From: Micromonospora sediminimaris
Lineage (GTDB): Bacteria; Actinomycetota; Actinomycetes; Mycobacteriales; Micromonosporaceae
Reading direction: 5' to 3'
Assembly (NCBI GenBank): GCA_900112325.1
Contig: FOLJ01000012.1
Coordinates: forward strand, 124,001 to 188,000
Length of the DNA: 64,000 nucleotides
Shown: positions 51,920 through 61,386 of the stretch, in pieces
How the letters are laid out: each line of letters opens with the position of its first letter
How positions within the stretch are numbered: the stretch's first letter is position 1
Notes under the pieces: generated by a model
What the model was told of the DNA's origin: nothing
Databases searched by the model: none
Seen by the model: the letters and a program-made list of their open reading frames with translations, nothing else
Position numbers and translations under genes: made by a program

Positions 51920-54013
51920 ATGCGACGACCGACGACGTGGACGATCCGGCTGGCCACCGCCCTGGTCGCCGTTGGCGGCCTGGTGGCGGCGACGGCTGGG
52001 GGCGGCATCGCGCACCGGCCCGCCACCCCACCCACCGCCGTGGTCGACTGGAACGCCGAGCGGCAGACGGTAGACGGCTTCGGCGGGTCCTTCGCCTTCC
52101 ACAAGGCGGGCGGCGTGCAGCGGCTCGGCGAGCCGCTCACCTCGCAGATGCTTGACATGATCTTCGACGACCGGGCCGGGATCGGCCTGGACATCGTGCG
52201 CGTCATGGTGGGCGACGGCGGCGTGTGGGGCGACCAGCTCTACGACGGGCCGACGCAGACGATCGAGCCAGAGCCGGGCGCCTTCGTGTGGGACCGGCCC
52301 GACTGGGCGCAGCGCAAGGCCGACTTCGACGCGTACCAGGTCTGGTTGATGCGACAGGCGCAGGCGCGCGGCGTCGAGACGATCCTCGCCAGCGTGTGGA
52401 GCCCACCTGCGTGGATGAAGCAGAACAACAGCGTCACCTCCGCCAGCCCCACCGGCGCACCGAACAAGCTCCGACCCGACATGTACCAGGCGTTCGCGGA
52501 CTACCTGGCGGAGTACGTGCTCGGTTACGAGCGCGAGTTCGGGATCAGGATCACGCACCTCTCTCCGACCAACGAACCCGACATCTCCACCGGTTACTCC
52601 AGCTGCCAGTGGACCACCGAGGAACTACGCGTCCTGGTCCGCGACCACCTCGGTCCCACCTTCGAACGACGGGGCGTCACCGCGAAGATCGTGCTCGGCG
52701 AGGGCGTCGGCTTCCACGAGGGGTACGCGCTGCCCGCGATCACCGACCCGGCGGCGAACCGGTACGTCGACGTCGTCGCGGCGCACGGCTACGCCGGGCT
52801 GATCGACGGCGCCACCCGGGCCGCGCCCACCGCGTTCACCACCTCGCACACGCTGGGCAAGACCATCTGGCAGACCGAGTACATGAACCAGGGCGCGCCG
52901 CGCGACCGGCTGTTCGTCAACAACACGATAAGCGACGGCCTGCGCTACGCGACCCTGATCGGCAACCTGTTCGACGAGACCCGGCTGGGCGCGTACTTCT
53001 GGTGGTGGCCGGTGGCGAACAACGGTGCGGACGGCTCGGACCTGATCCGCCTGGTCAACACCGGCACCCCGCAGAGCGGCAACCCGACCGAGACCGGCCA
53101 GTACCGCATCTTCAAGCGGTACTACACATTCGGCCAGTACAGCCGCTTCCTCGACCCCGGCGACGTGATGATCGACGCCACCAGCACGCCCGCGCCCGGG
53201 GTGACGGTCACCGCGTACAAGGACGAGTCGACGCACGACTTCACCATCGTCGTGGTCAACAACAACCCGAACGACGTCCCGCTCACCGTCGACCTCACCG
53301 GCGGCTTCCCGCTGCCACCGGAGACCAGGCAGGACTGCAAGCGAGGCGGCTGGGCCAGCTTCGTCAACCCGACCTTTCGCAGCCAAGGCGAGTGCGTCTC
53401 TCACGTCGCCGCCGGGAAGGGTCCACGTCCGTCGGTGGTGCCGTACCGCACGTCGGGCAACGAGAACATGAAGAAGCTGGCCGCCATCCGCACCCACGGC
53501 GGATCCTTCCGCACGCATCTGCGGGGTCACAGCGTGACCACGTTCGTGCCGAAGTGGTCCGAGCTGCCCGCACTGCCCGACCGCAAGGACGTCTTCTCCA
53601 CCTATCTGGCCGAGGAGAACGACGGGCAGTCCCCCGGGCTGCGGGTGACCAGGACGCCCGAGCACGGCAAGGTCGTCACGGGCGTACGCGACGGCAGCCA
53701 CCTCCGCTGGGCGAACGTCAACTTCGCGGACGGCTCGGCGGCGGGCTTCGCCGACCAGAAGGGCCAACTTCGCCTGCACGCCACCGTCGCCCCGATGGCC
53801 GGCGGCGTCATCGAGGCACGGATCGGCAGCCCGGACGGGCCGCTGGTCGGCTCGATGACCGTACCGCCGGGGTCCGGCGCCGACTGGGTCACCGCGACGA
53901 CAGAGATCGACACCAGCCCGCAGGCCGCGAACGGCTTCCACGACCTCTACCTGGTCTTCACCGGCGGTGCCGGCACCCTCTTCACTGTGGACCGCGCCGA
54001 GTTCAGCGACTGA
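51920..54013 (+). CDS. GH30-family glycosidase with C-terminal CBM6-like domain
   Basis: A 697-residue secreted enzyme. The signal peptide is about residues 1-36 (IRLATALVAVGGLVAATAGG). The catalytic domain has VDGFGGSFAFHK, acid/base Glu219 in LSPTNEPDISTGYSSCQW and nucleophile Glu320 in TIWQTEYMNQG. A beta-sandwich follows, and the last 120 residues (GGVIEARIGSPDGPLVGSM, FHDLYLVFTGGAGTLFTVDR) form a CBM6-like module. The xylan genes in the window favour glucuronoxylanase, but GH30 also includes beta-1,6-glucanases and galactanases. Confidence 0.85.
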   Translation: MRRPTTWTIRLATALVAVGGLVAATAGGGIAHRPATPPTAVVDWNAERQTVDGFGGSFAFHKAGGVQRLGEPLTSQMLDMIFDDRAGIGLDIVRVMVGDGGVWGDQLYDGPTQTIEPEPGAFVWDRPDWAQRKADFDAYQVWLMRQAQARGVETILASVWSPPAWMKQNNSVTSASPTGAPNKLRPDMYQAFADYLAEYVLGYEREFGIRITHLSPTNEPDISTGYSSCQWTTEELRVLVRDHLGPTFERRGVTAKIVLGEGVGFHEGYALPAITDPAANRYVDVVAAHGYAGLIDGATRAAPTAFTTSHTLGKTIWQTEYMNQGAPRDRLFVNNTISDGLRYATLIGNLFDETRLGAYFWWWPVANNGADGSDLIRLVNTGTPQSGNPTETGQYRIFKRYYTFGQYSRFLDPGDVMIDATSTPAPGVTVTAYKDESTHDFTIVVVNNNPNDVPLTVDLTGGFPLPPETRQDCKRGGWASFVNPTFRSQGECVSHVAAGKGPRPSVVPYRTSGNENMKKLAAIRTHGGSFRTHLRGHSVTTFVPKWSELPALPDRKDVFSTYLAEENDGQSPGLRVTRTPEHGKVVTGVRDGSHLRWANVNFADGSAAGFADQKGQLRLHATVAPMAGGVIEARIGSPDGPLVGSMTVPPGSGADWVTATTEIDTSPQAANGFHDLYLVFTGGAGTLFTVDRAEFSD

Positions 54014-54504
54014 CCATACGCCGGCTGGGCGTGCACACGGTCGCGCTCAGCGCCGCCACCCTCCCAATCACCCGCCTGCTCGCCAACGGCGGCATCCACC
54101 GCTGACGGAGACGCCCACGCCGCAGGCACCGGCCGGCCGGGCACCCTCCGCCACGGGCATTCCTCCCCGCAGGAATTCCGGCGGCAGCATCCGCCGGTCG
54201 TCACCCTCGGCGACATCACGTCCGACCGCCAACCTACCCACACCCCGCTTTGCTCTGCTTCAACCGACGCAACAGTCACGCTCTGTGTCGCCGCCCGGTC
54301 GAACGGCAGATCACCACCGATGCGCCACTGCTGCTCAACGGCTATTGCGTGGGTTGAAGCAGAGCAAAGCGTGGCTAGTGCAGCTCGGGAGGGCGGCCGG
54401 GAGTGACACGCTGAGTGAGTTTCACCCAGGGTCATCAACAAGCTGGATGCAGACCGATGTCCTGACGGACGGCCCGGCCGGTGCCCCCGGCCGGGCCCGC
54501 ACCG
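54014..54504. other. Gene-free interval with an inverted-repeat element
   Basis: 491 nt between convergent GH30 and alpha/beta hydrolase genes. No frame shows coding bias. The notable content is the inverted repeat listed at 54243-54377; a G/C-rich imperfect hairpin lies near 54170-54205. Confidence 0.5.
54243..54377. repeat. Inverted-repeat element, MITE-like
   Basis: The left arm contains CGCTTTGCTCTGCTTCAACC and the right arm its exact complement; with flanks the arms span about 30 bp with three mismatches, separated by about 70 nt. No transposase is encoded. It looks like a small palindromic repeat or non-autonomous element in the intergenic space, though a bidirectional terminator is possible. 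No target-site duplication was identified. Confidence 0.5.
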
Positions 54505-55401
54505 TCACGCCAGCCGGGCGGGCTCTCGGGCCAGCAGCGCGCGTAGCGCCCGGACCACGTCGGCCGGGGCCTCCTCGGCCATGAAGTGGCCGCAGGTGAC
54601 CGTCTCGTGCACCAGGTCCGGCGCCCAGCCACGCCACAACCCGGCGGCGTCGTACCCCAGAGCCGCACCCCAGTCCTGCTGAAGCACCGTCACCGGCATC
54701 CGCAGCCGGTTACCGGCCGCCCGATCGGCCCGGTCGTGAACGACGTCGACGCCCGCGGTGGCCCGGTAGTCGGCGACGATCGAGTCCACCGACGCGCGGG
54801 ACGCCGCGAGGTAAGCCGCACGTACGTCGGCGGGAATGGCACCGGGGTCACGGGTCCAGACGTCCAGAAAGTGGCCGAAGAAGGCGTCGGCGCTCGCCGC
54901 GATCATCTGTTCGGGCAGGCCGGGTGGCTGCGCCATCAGGTACAAATGGAAGCCGACCGCCGCGTCCACGCCGTGCAGCACGTCCCACATGTCGAGGGTG
55001 GGCAGCACGTCGAGAATGGCGAGACGGGTGATGCGTTCCGGGTGGTCGAGTCCGGCACGGATGGCGACGAGGGCACCCCGGTCGTGACCGGCCAACGCGA
55101 AGCGCTCGTGCCCGAGCGCCCCGGCGAGCGCGACCACGTCGGCGGCCATGGTTCGTTTGGCGTACGCGGTGCCGTCCGGATCGGCGGGCTTGTCGCTGGC
55201 GCCGTAACCGCGCAGGTCCGGCACGATCACCGTGTGGTCGGCGGCCAGGTCGGCGGCGACGTGCCGCCACATCAGGTGGGTCTGCGGGAAGCCGTGCAAC
55301 AGCACGATCGGGCTGCCGGAGCCGCCGACGGCGGCGTGCAGTTCCACCCCGTCGGCGACGGGAACGCGCTGCTGTTCGAAGCCGCTGATGCGCGGGGTCA
55401 T
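54505..55401 (-). CDS. Alpha/beta hydrolase (haloacetate dehalogenase/epoxide hydrolase-like)
   Basis: A 298-residue hydrolase. Oxyanion motif VLLHGFPQTHLMW, nucleophile elbow AGHDRGALV (Asp in place of Ser, as in dehalogenases and epoxide hydrolases), and late His in CGHFMAEEAP. No signal peptide. The HGFPQ and GHFMAEEAP pair points to the fluoroacetate dehalogenase-like branch. Divergent from the large SARP regulator 146 nt away, which may control it. Substrate unknown. Confidence 0.88.
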   Translation of the reverse strand: MTPRISGFEQQRVPVADGVELHAAVGGSGSPIVLLHGFPQTHLMWRHVAADLAADHTVIVPDLRGYGASDKPADPDGTAYAKRTMAADVVALAGALGHERFALAGHDRGALVAIRAGLDHPERITRLAILDVLPTLDMWDVLHGVDAAVGFHLYLMAQPPGLPEQMIAASADAFFGHFLDVWTRDPGAIPADVRAAYLAASRASVDSIVADYRATAGVDVVHDRADRAAGNRLRMPVTVLQQDWGAALGYDAAGLWRGWAPDLVHETVTCGHFMAEEAPADVVRALRALLAREPARLA

Positions 55402-55547
55402 TCCAGGTCCTCCGGATCACGTGGGTGTCGAACGGCGGTTGCCGGTCGTCGACACCGAGGTTCGCCGGGCCGGATCAGCAGCGGATGAGTGCCCGATGAG
55501 TACGGGCGGACCGCCGCCATGATCGGCACTCGCCCTAGAGTGGTCAC

Positions 55548-58500
55548 ATGACCAGGCAGGACACGGTTCCGGCGGTGTCCTTCGGGGTGCTCGGTGCGGT
55601 AACCGCGTGGGCCGGTGGCGTACCGGTCGGGCTGAAGGGTCCCCGGCACCGCGCCGTGCTCGCCCGGTTGCTGATCGCCCGGGGCCGGGTGGTCCCCGTC
55701 GACCAACTCCTCGCCGACCTCTGGCACCCGCCGGCGGAAGGGTCGATCGCGGCGATCCGCACCTTCGTGGCCGATCTGCGCCGGGCCCTGGAGCCGGAAC
55801 GGCCGGCCCGCCGCCCGGCCCGGTTGCTGATCACCACACCCCCCGGGTACGCGCTGCGCGCCCCCGCCGACAGCGTCGACGCCTGGCGGTTCGAGGCGGC
55901 GGTCGTGGAGGCCGGACGGCTGCTCGACCAGGCCCGCCCCGAGGCGGCGCTGACCGGCCTGGACGGGGCGTTCGCCCTGTGGCGAGGGCCCGCCTACGCC
56001 GGGTACGACGGGGAGGGTTGGGCCCGTGGGGAGATCAACCGCCTCGACGACCTGCGGTTGCTCGGTAGCCAGCGGCGGGCCGAAGCGCTGATGGCGCTCG
56101 GGCGCGACGTCGAGGCCGCCACCGTCCTGCGGGGTGACGCCGAGGCCCATCCGCTGCGCGAGGACATCTGGCGGTTGTGGGCCGTCGCGCTGTACCGCTC
56201 CGGCCGGCAGGGCGAGGCCCTTGCCGCGCTGCGCCGGGTCCGCGACTCCCTCGTCGACGAACTCGGCATCGACCCTGGGCCCCGGCTGCGTCAGCTCGAA
56301 GCCGACATCCTCCGGCAGGCACCGCACCTCGCCCCGACCACGCCCACCGCGCCGACACCGGCGCCCGCCGCCCCCGCTGCGGCGCCGGCTTCCTCCCCCG
56401 AGGTGCCGGTCGGGGCCGACGGCACGCCCCCGGAACGTCCCGACGTGCCGCCGGGGCGGCGTCCCTTCATCGGCCGCGAACCGGAACTGGATCGCCTCGT
56501 ACGAGTCGCCGCCGACACGGCCCGGGACGGCGCGCCGGCCGTCGCCCTGATCTCCGGCGACGCGGGCGCCGGCAAGACCGCCCTGCTCGACGCGCTCACC
56601 CGTCGTCTGGCGGCCGACGGCTGGGTGACCGCCTGGGGGAGCGTCCCCGAGTACGACGGTGCACCGACCGCCTGGCCCTGGACGCAGATCAACCAGACGC
56701 TGACGGCGAGGATCCGGCCGACACAGCCGGTCACGCCGTCACCGCCGGCCGACGCCGGACCGGTACCCGTCGACGGCAGCGAACGGAGCCTCGAGACGCT
56801 ACGGTTCCGGTTGCGGCGCGAGGCGATCACACTTGTCGACACGGCAGCCCGGCAAGCCCCGGTGCTACTGGTCCTTGACGACCTGCACCGCGCCGACGAG
56901 GGCACCCTGGACCTGTTCACCGGCCTGTTCGCCGAGCCCGCACCGGCCAGCGGCCCCGTCATGATCATCGCTGCGTACCGCACGTCGCAGGTCGGTGCCG
57001 CGCTGACGGCGACGCTGGCCCGGCTCGCACCCCGCGAACCGGCCCGGGTCTACCTCACTGGCCTGTCCGAGGTGGCGACCGCCGAGCTCACCCGGGAGGT
57101 CGTGGGGTTCGACGTCGACGCCGCCACCCTCAGGTCGATTCACCATCGCAGCGGCGGCAACCCGTTCTTCGTCCGCGAGCTGGCCCGGTTGCTCGCCGCC
57201 GAGGGTCCGCAGGCGCTCGCCCGGGTACCCGCCGGGGTGCGGGACGTCATCCGGCACCGCCTCGCGCAGCTGCCGGAAGCCACCCGCACACTGCTACGGC
57301 AGGCGGCGGTCGTCGGCCGCGAGGTCGACCCGGAGGTGCTGTCGGCGTCGACCGGCGAACGCGAACCGGTCGTCCTCGACGCTCTCGACCAGGCCGAACA
57401 GGCCGGCTTCCTCAGCGCGCACGGTACGGCCGGGCAGTTGCGCTTCACCCACATCCTGGTCCGTGACACCCTCTACGACGACCTGCCGGCAGCCCGACGC
57501 GCCCGGTGGCACGCCGCCGTCGGTGAGGCCCTGGAACGGCTGCACCCGCACCAGGCCGCCGCCCTCGCCCACCATTTCACCGCCGCAGGCAACCGGGCCA
57601 CCGCCGGCCGTGCGGCCCGCTACGCACGGTCGGCCGCCGAGCAGGCCGAGGCGCGGGCCGCCCCGCACGACGCGGTCCGGCTCTGGGAGCAGGCGGTCAC
57701 CGCGTACGACCGGGCCACCGACGGCGACGTGCACGGCCGGTTGGCGGCGCAGATGGGTCTGGGACGGGCCCTCGCGGTCACCGGTCGGCTGGCGCAGGCC
57801 CGCCGGCACCGGGCCGCCGCGATCAGCACCGCGCAGCGACTCGACGACCCCGAGCTGCTGGCGGACGTGCTCACCGCCTTCGCCGTACCGGCGATCTGGA
57901 CCCGCAACGACGACGAGCCGCTGTCCCGGCAGGTCGCGCTGGCCGTCGAGACGGCACTGGCGGCCCTGCCTCCGGACGATCGCACCCGCCGAGGTCACCT
58001 GCTGGCCACCCTGGCGCTGGAGTTGCGCGGCAGCACCGGTGATCGCGGCGACCGGGCCGCCCGCGAGGCGGAGGACATCGCCCGGCAGACCGGCGACGTG
58101 CCGTTGCTCGCGTTGGCGCTCAACGCCCGCTATCTGCACACCTTCCACCGGGCCGGCCTGGCGTCGGAGCGGGCCCGGCTCGGCGTGGAGCTGGCGGAGG
58201 TGGCCCGCTCGCGGAATCTGGTGACCTTCGAGGTGCTCGGTCACCTCATCGCCATGCAGGCGTACTGCGCGGTCGGCGACCTGGCCACGGCCGACGCCCG
58301 CGCCACGGCCGCCGAGCACCTCGCCCGTCGCTACGAGCTGCCCCTGGTCGGTCTCTTCACCCGGTGGTACGCCGCCCTGCGGCTGGCCATCGAGGGGCGA
58401 CCCGCCGAGGCGGAGGACGCCTACCGGGAGGCGGATCACGCCCTGCCCGCGGACGAACTGCCCGGCATGGCGCAGGGGCTGGCCCCGCTGGCGCTGTTCT

Positions 58501-58901
58501 GCCTCCGGCTGACCACCGGCGGCGACCCGACACCGGGCGAGACGGTCCGCTGGCGGGGCGAGGACTGGGGCCCGCACGAACCCTGGGTCCGCCCGCTGCT
58601 GCTGCTCGCCGCCGGTCGTCGCACCGAGGCGGCCGAAGCCCTGGAGGCCGTGCCGGACTCGCCGCACGATCTGCTGCGCGAGGCCCGCGGCTGCCTCGTC
58701 GCCCGCGCCGCCGTCGCGCTCGGCGACCGGTCCCGCATCCGCGCCACGTACGCCGACCTGCTGCCCGCCGACGGCGAGCTGGCCGGTGCCGGCAGCGGTG
58801 TGCTCACCCTCGGCCCGGTCGCCCGTCACCTCGGCGACCTCGCCGCCGCGCTCGGCGACCATGACCGCGCGCAGGTCCACTACTCGTCCGCCCACGGGTA
58901 A
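55548..58901 (+). CDS. Large SARP/AfsR-type regulator with ATPase and TPR-like region
   Basis: A 1117-residue regulator. N-terminal OmpR-type winged helix (AVLARLLIARGRVVPVDQLL) and bacterial transcriptional activator domain (ALYRSGRQGEALAALRRVRD, LGIDPGPRLRQLEADILRQ), a Pro/Ala linker near 265-300, then an AAA-like ATPase with Walker A ISGDAGAGKTALLDAL and Walker B VLLVLDDLHRADEGT, and a long helical repeat tail. This is the large SARP layout often tied to secondary metabolism; no biosynthetic cluster is in view here. The divergent hydrolase is the only nearby candidate target. Confidence 0.9.
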   Translation: MTRQDTVPAVSFGVLGAVTAWAGGVPVGLKGPRHRAVLARLLIARGRVVPVDQLLADLWHPPAEGSIAAIRTFVADLRRALEPERPARRPARLLITTPPGYALRAPADSVDAWRFEAAVVEAGRLLDQARPEAALTGLDGAFALWRGPAYAGYDGEGWARGEINRLDDLRLLGSQRRAEALMALGRDVEAATVLRGDAEAHPLREDIWRLWAVALYRSGRQGEALAALRRVRDSLVDELGIDPGPRLRQLEADILRQAPHLAPTTPTAPTPAPAAPAAAPASSPEVPVGADGTPPERPDVPPGRRPFIGREPELDRLVRVAADTARDGAPAVALISGDAGAGKTALLDALTRRLAADGWVTAWGSVPEYDGAPTAWPWTQINQTLTARIRPTQPVTPSPPADAGPVPVDGSERSLETLRFRLRREAITLVDTAARQAPVLLVLDDLHRADEGTLDLFTGLFAEPAPASGPVMIIAAYRTSQVGAALTATLARLAPREPARVYLTGLSEVATAELTREVVGFDVDAATLRSIHHRSGGNPFFVRELARLLAAEGPQALARVPAGVRDVIRHRLAQLPEATRTLLRQAAVVGREVDPEVLSASTGEREPVVLDALDQAEQAGFLSAHGTAGQLRFTHILVRDTLYDDLPAARRARWHAAVGEALERLHPHQAAALAHHFTAAGNRATAGRAARYARSAAEQAEARAAPHDAVRLWEQAVTAYDRATDGDVHGRLAAQMGLGRALAVTGRLAQARRHRAAAISTAQRLDDPELLADVLTAFAVPAIWTRNDDEPLSRQVALAVETALAALPPDDRTRRGHLLATLALELRGSTGDRGDRAAREAEDIARQTGDVPLLALALNARYLHTFHRAGLASERARLGVELAEVARSRNLVTFEVLGHLIAMQAYCAVGDLATADARATAAEHLARRYELPLVGLFTRWYAALRLAIEGRPAEAEDAYREADHALPADELPGMAQGLAPLALFCLRLTTGGDPTPGETVRWRGEDWGPHEPWVRPLLLLAAGRRTEAAEALEAVPDSPHDLLREARGCLVARAAVALGDRSRIRATYADLLPADGELAGAGSGVLTLGPVARHLGDLAAALGDHDRAQVHYSSAHG

Positions 58902-58907
58902 GTGGGC

Positions 58908-59399
58908 TCACCTCCGCCGCGCCGGGTCGTCCTCGATCGTCACGTCGACCGGGCCGACCCGGAGGAAGCCATCGGTCAACGGGGTGCAGCGGAGGCCTCC
59001 CCTGCCGCGCAGGCCACGCCACGCGCCGGGGCCGATGGTCACGTCCATCCAGGCGCAGGGGTGCGCCGCCCGGTTCGCCCGCAGCCGCACCGGCCCCTGG
59101 CCGGAGTCGAGCACCAGCACCGAGCCGACCAGGTCGTCCACGGTGATGCCCCGGGTCAGGATGTTGCGCCGTACCTGAGCCAGGCCGGTCCCGGCCGGCA
59201 GCGACTCGGCCGCGATGACGGTGACGCTCGCCTGCCGATGTGCGGCCTTGCCGAAGTACCGGTCCCCCACGATGCCCAGCTCGGCCCGGACCTGGATCTC
59301 GTCCACCAGCTCACCGGCCGCCGCCGGCACCGGCCCGTCCGCCGGCCGGCCGACGAACCGGTGCACGGGCGAGGCCAGCAACTGGACGATCTCCGGCAT
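58908..59399 (-). CDS. MOSC-domain protein
   Basis: A 163-residue protein of the molybdenum-cofactor sulfurase C-terminal (MOSC) family: IVGDRYFGKAAHRQASVTVI, VRRNILTRGITVDDLVGSVL and HPCAWMD containing the conserved Cys. Such proteins bind sulfur and the molybdenum cofactor or detoxify N-hydroxylated compounds. Convergent with the SARP gene, the stops 6 nt apart. Confidence 0.87.
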   Translation of the reverse strand: MPEIVQLLASPVHRFVGRPADGPVPAAAGELVDEIQVRAELGIVGDRYFGKAAHRQASVTVIAAESLPAGTGLAQVRRNILTRGITVDDLVGSVLVLDSGQGPVRLRANRAAHPCAWMDVTIGPGAWRGLRGRGGLRCTPLTDGFLRVGPVDVTIEDDPARRR

Positions 59400-59431
59400 G
59401 CCCCGACCCTATGCCGGGCGCGGTGACCGGG

Positions 59432-60169
59432 TCAGGAGAAGCGGCGTCCCTCGTCGCGCCGGTAGGCCCAGCCGGCGAGTGCCGCCAGCCCGACGATCCA
59501 TACCCCCAGCATGACCATCGAGAGCGGTTCGGGCCGGAAGTCGCCCACTGCCGTCCACATCAGCTCGACCGCGCCCCGCGTCGGCAGGAAGGGTGCGATC
59601 GCCTCGATGAACGCGGGCGCCTGCCCGGGTGCGGTGAGCAGTCCACCGCCCACGGCCAGTGGGAAGAACACCAGTTGGGCGACCACGATCGCCGCCTTGC
59701 TCGGCAGGGCGTACCCGATGGCCAGCCCCATCAGCGTGAACGGCACCGACACCAGCGCGACGGCGACGGCGGCGAGCGCGAACCCCGCTGCGGTGGTCCG
59801 GGCCTCCGTGAGCAGCGCAGCGATGAGCACCACCGGCAGCAGCGACAGGTAGGTCAGGGTCAGACCGGCCAGCACCCGCCCAGCGAACCGGGGCGCCGGC
59901 CCGACCGGCAGGGTCCGCAGGTACGGATCCCACGGCTGGGCCCGGTCCTCGGCGACACCGACGCCGTACTGGAAGACGTTCGCGCTTAGCACCGCGAAGG
60001 TGACCATGGCGGCGGTGGCGTAGGTGGCGCCGACGGGGTTGTCACCGACGGCGGGCACCACGAAGAAGAGCATCGCGACGGCCGGAAAGAAGGCGCTGCC
60101 GAACACCGCGACCGGAGTCCGGACGAGTTCCAGCAGTTGATAGCGGGCGTGGGCCAGGGCGTACTGCAC
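59432..60169 (-). CDS. ABC-2 type transporter permease
   Basis: A 245-residue membrane protein with about six segments (PVAVFGSAFFPAVAMLFFVV, FALAAVAVALVSVPFTLMGL, LSMVMLGVWIVGLAALAGWA). GTG start, 9 nt after the ATPase gene. It forms an exporter with that ATPase. The substrate is unknown; drug or lipid export is usual for this class. Confidence 0.88.
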   Translation of the reverse strand: MQYALAHARYQLLELVRTPVAVFGSAFFPAVAMLFFVVPAVGDNPVGATYATAAMVTFAVLSANVFQYGVGVAEDRAQPWDPYLRTLPVGPAPRFAGRVLAGLTLTYLSLLPVVLIAALLTEARTTAAGFALAAVAVALVSVPFTLMGLAIGYALPSKAAIVVAQLVFFPLAVGGGLLTAPGQAPAFIEAIAPFLPTRGAVELMWTAVGDFRPEPLSMVMLGVWIVGLAALAGWAYRRDEGRRFS

Positions 60170-60178
60170 GGCGTCTCC

Positions 60179-61078
60179 TCAGGCGGTGGTCGGCACGCCG
60201 GCGTCCGCCGGACGGCTCTCGGCGGTGATGGTGAGGAACGCCTCCTCAAGCGAGGTGGGTCGGACCTCCAGGTCGCGGAAGGCCACACCGGCGGTGACCA
60301 GATCGCGGACCAGTTGGTCGGCGTCGGCGGTGAGCAGATGGATCCGCTCCCGGTCCCGTTCCACCCGGACCAAGTTCGGCAGGGTCGGCAGGTCGTCGGC
60401 GGTCAGGCTGACCCGGCGCAGACCGACCACCGCGCGGATCGCGGCGACGCTGTCGTCGGCGAGCACCCGACCCTGCCCGATGACCACCACCCGCTGCGCC
60501 AGCGCCTCGATCTCCTCCAGGTAGTGGCTGGTGAGCAGGACCGTACCGCCGTCGGCGTGGAAGGCGCGGATCGCGTCCCACAGCGCGTGCCGGGCCTCGA
60601 CGTCGAGGCCGGTGGTCGGCTCGTCGAGCAGGACCAGCCGGGGCCGACCGACGAAGGCCAGCGCCACCGCCAGCCGCCGCCGCTGCCCCCCGGACAGACC
60701 ACCGGTCTGTCGTCGGGCCAGGTCGGCCAGACCGAACCGGTCGAGCAGCTCGGCCCGTGGGACCGGGTCGGGAAAGTGCGCGCCGACGAAGTCGACCACC
60801 TCACCGACGCGGAGCGAGCCGGGCAGCCCGGTCTCCTGTGGAGTGACCCCGACCCAGCGACGGCACGCGGGGTCGCGGGGATCGCCACCGAACAGCAGCA
60901 CCCGGCCGCCGGTGGGGCGACGCAGCCCGACGAGCAGGTTGAGCAGGGTGCTCTTGCCGGCGCCGTTCGGCCCGAGGAGGCCGACCAGTTCGCCAGCCGG
61001 CACGTTCAGGTCGACCCGGTCGAGGGCCAGGACGTCACCGTAGCGTCGGGTGGCCTGCTCGGCCCGGGCGAGAATCAT
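60179..61078 (-). CDS. ABC transporter ATPase (DrrA-like)
   Basis: A 299-residue ATPase with Walker A LLGPNGAGKSTLLNLL, signature GGLSGGQRRRLAVAL, Walker B LVLLDEPTTGLD and a switch His in LLTSHYLEEIE. The extra C-terminal domain is as in DrrA-type exporters. ATG 61078 overlaps the HTH gene stop (ATGA). Drives the ABC-2 permease. Confidence 0.92.
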   Translation of the reverse strand: MILARAEQATRRYGDVLALDRVDLNVPAGELVGLLGPNGAGKSTLLNLLVGLRRPTGGRVLLFGGDPRDPACRRWVGVTPQETGLPGSLRVGEVVDFVGAHFPDPVPRAELLDRFGLADLARRQTGGLSGGQRRRLAVALAFVGRPRLVLLDEPTTGLDVEARHALWDAIRAFHADGGTVLLTSHYLEEIEALAQRVVVIGQGRVLADDSVAAIRAVVGLRRVSLTADDLPTLPNLVRVERDRERIHLLTADADQLVRDLVTAGVAFRDLEVRPTSLEEAFLTITAESRPADAGVPTTA

Positions 61079-61386
61079 GACGTCTCCTTGGCATCGGCGG
61101 ATGCGAGCAGCGCCCGGATCGCCTCCGTGTACTCCTCGAAGGCCAGGCGGCCGCGACGGGTGAGCGCGATCAGGGTTACCGGGGTACGACCCCGATGGGT
61201 CTTGGTGACGGCGACGTAGCCGGCTTCCTCCAGCCGCCGCAGGTGCACCGAGAGGTTCCCTGCGGTCATCCCGAGGATCTCCTGGAGGCGAGGAAAGGTC
61301 ACCTGATCGGAATCGGGCAGGGCGGACAGGGAGGCGACCACCCGCAACCGGGCCTGAGCGTGGATGACCGGGTCGAGTTCGGTCAT
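61075..61386 (-). CDS. Small winged-helix regulator (HTH_34 type)
   Basis: A 103-residue DNA-binding protein: VIHAQARLRVVASLSALPDS, FPRLQEILGMTAGNLSVHLR and wing RLEEAGYVAVTKTHRGRTPV, then LTRRGRLAFEEYTEAIRALL. Such small ArsR/MarR-like proteins often control adjacent membrane-protein and ABC genes. It overlaps both neighbours by 4 nt and probably acts at the palindrome at 62029. Confidence 0.88.
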   Translation of the reverse strand: MTELDPVIHAQARLRVVASLSALPDSDQVTFPRLQEILGMTAGNLSVHLRRLEEAGYVAVTKTHRGRTPVTLIALTRRGRLAFEEYTEAIRALLASADAKETS

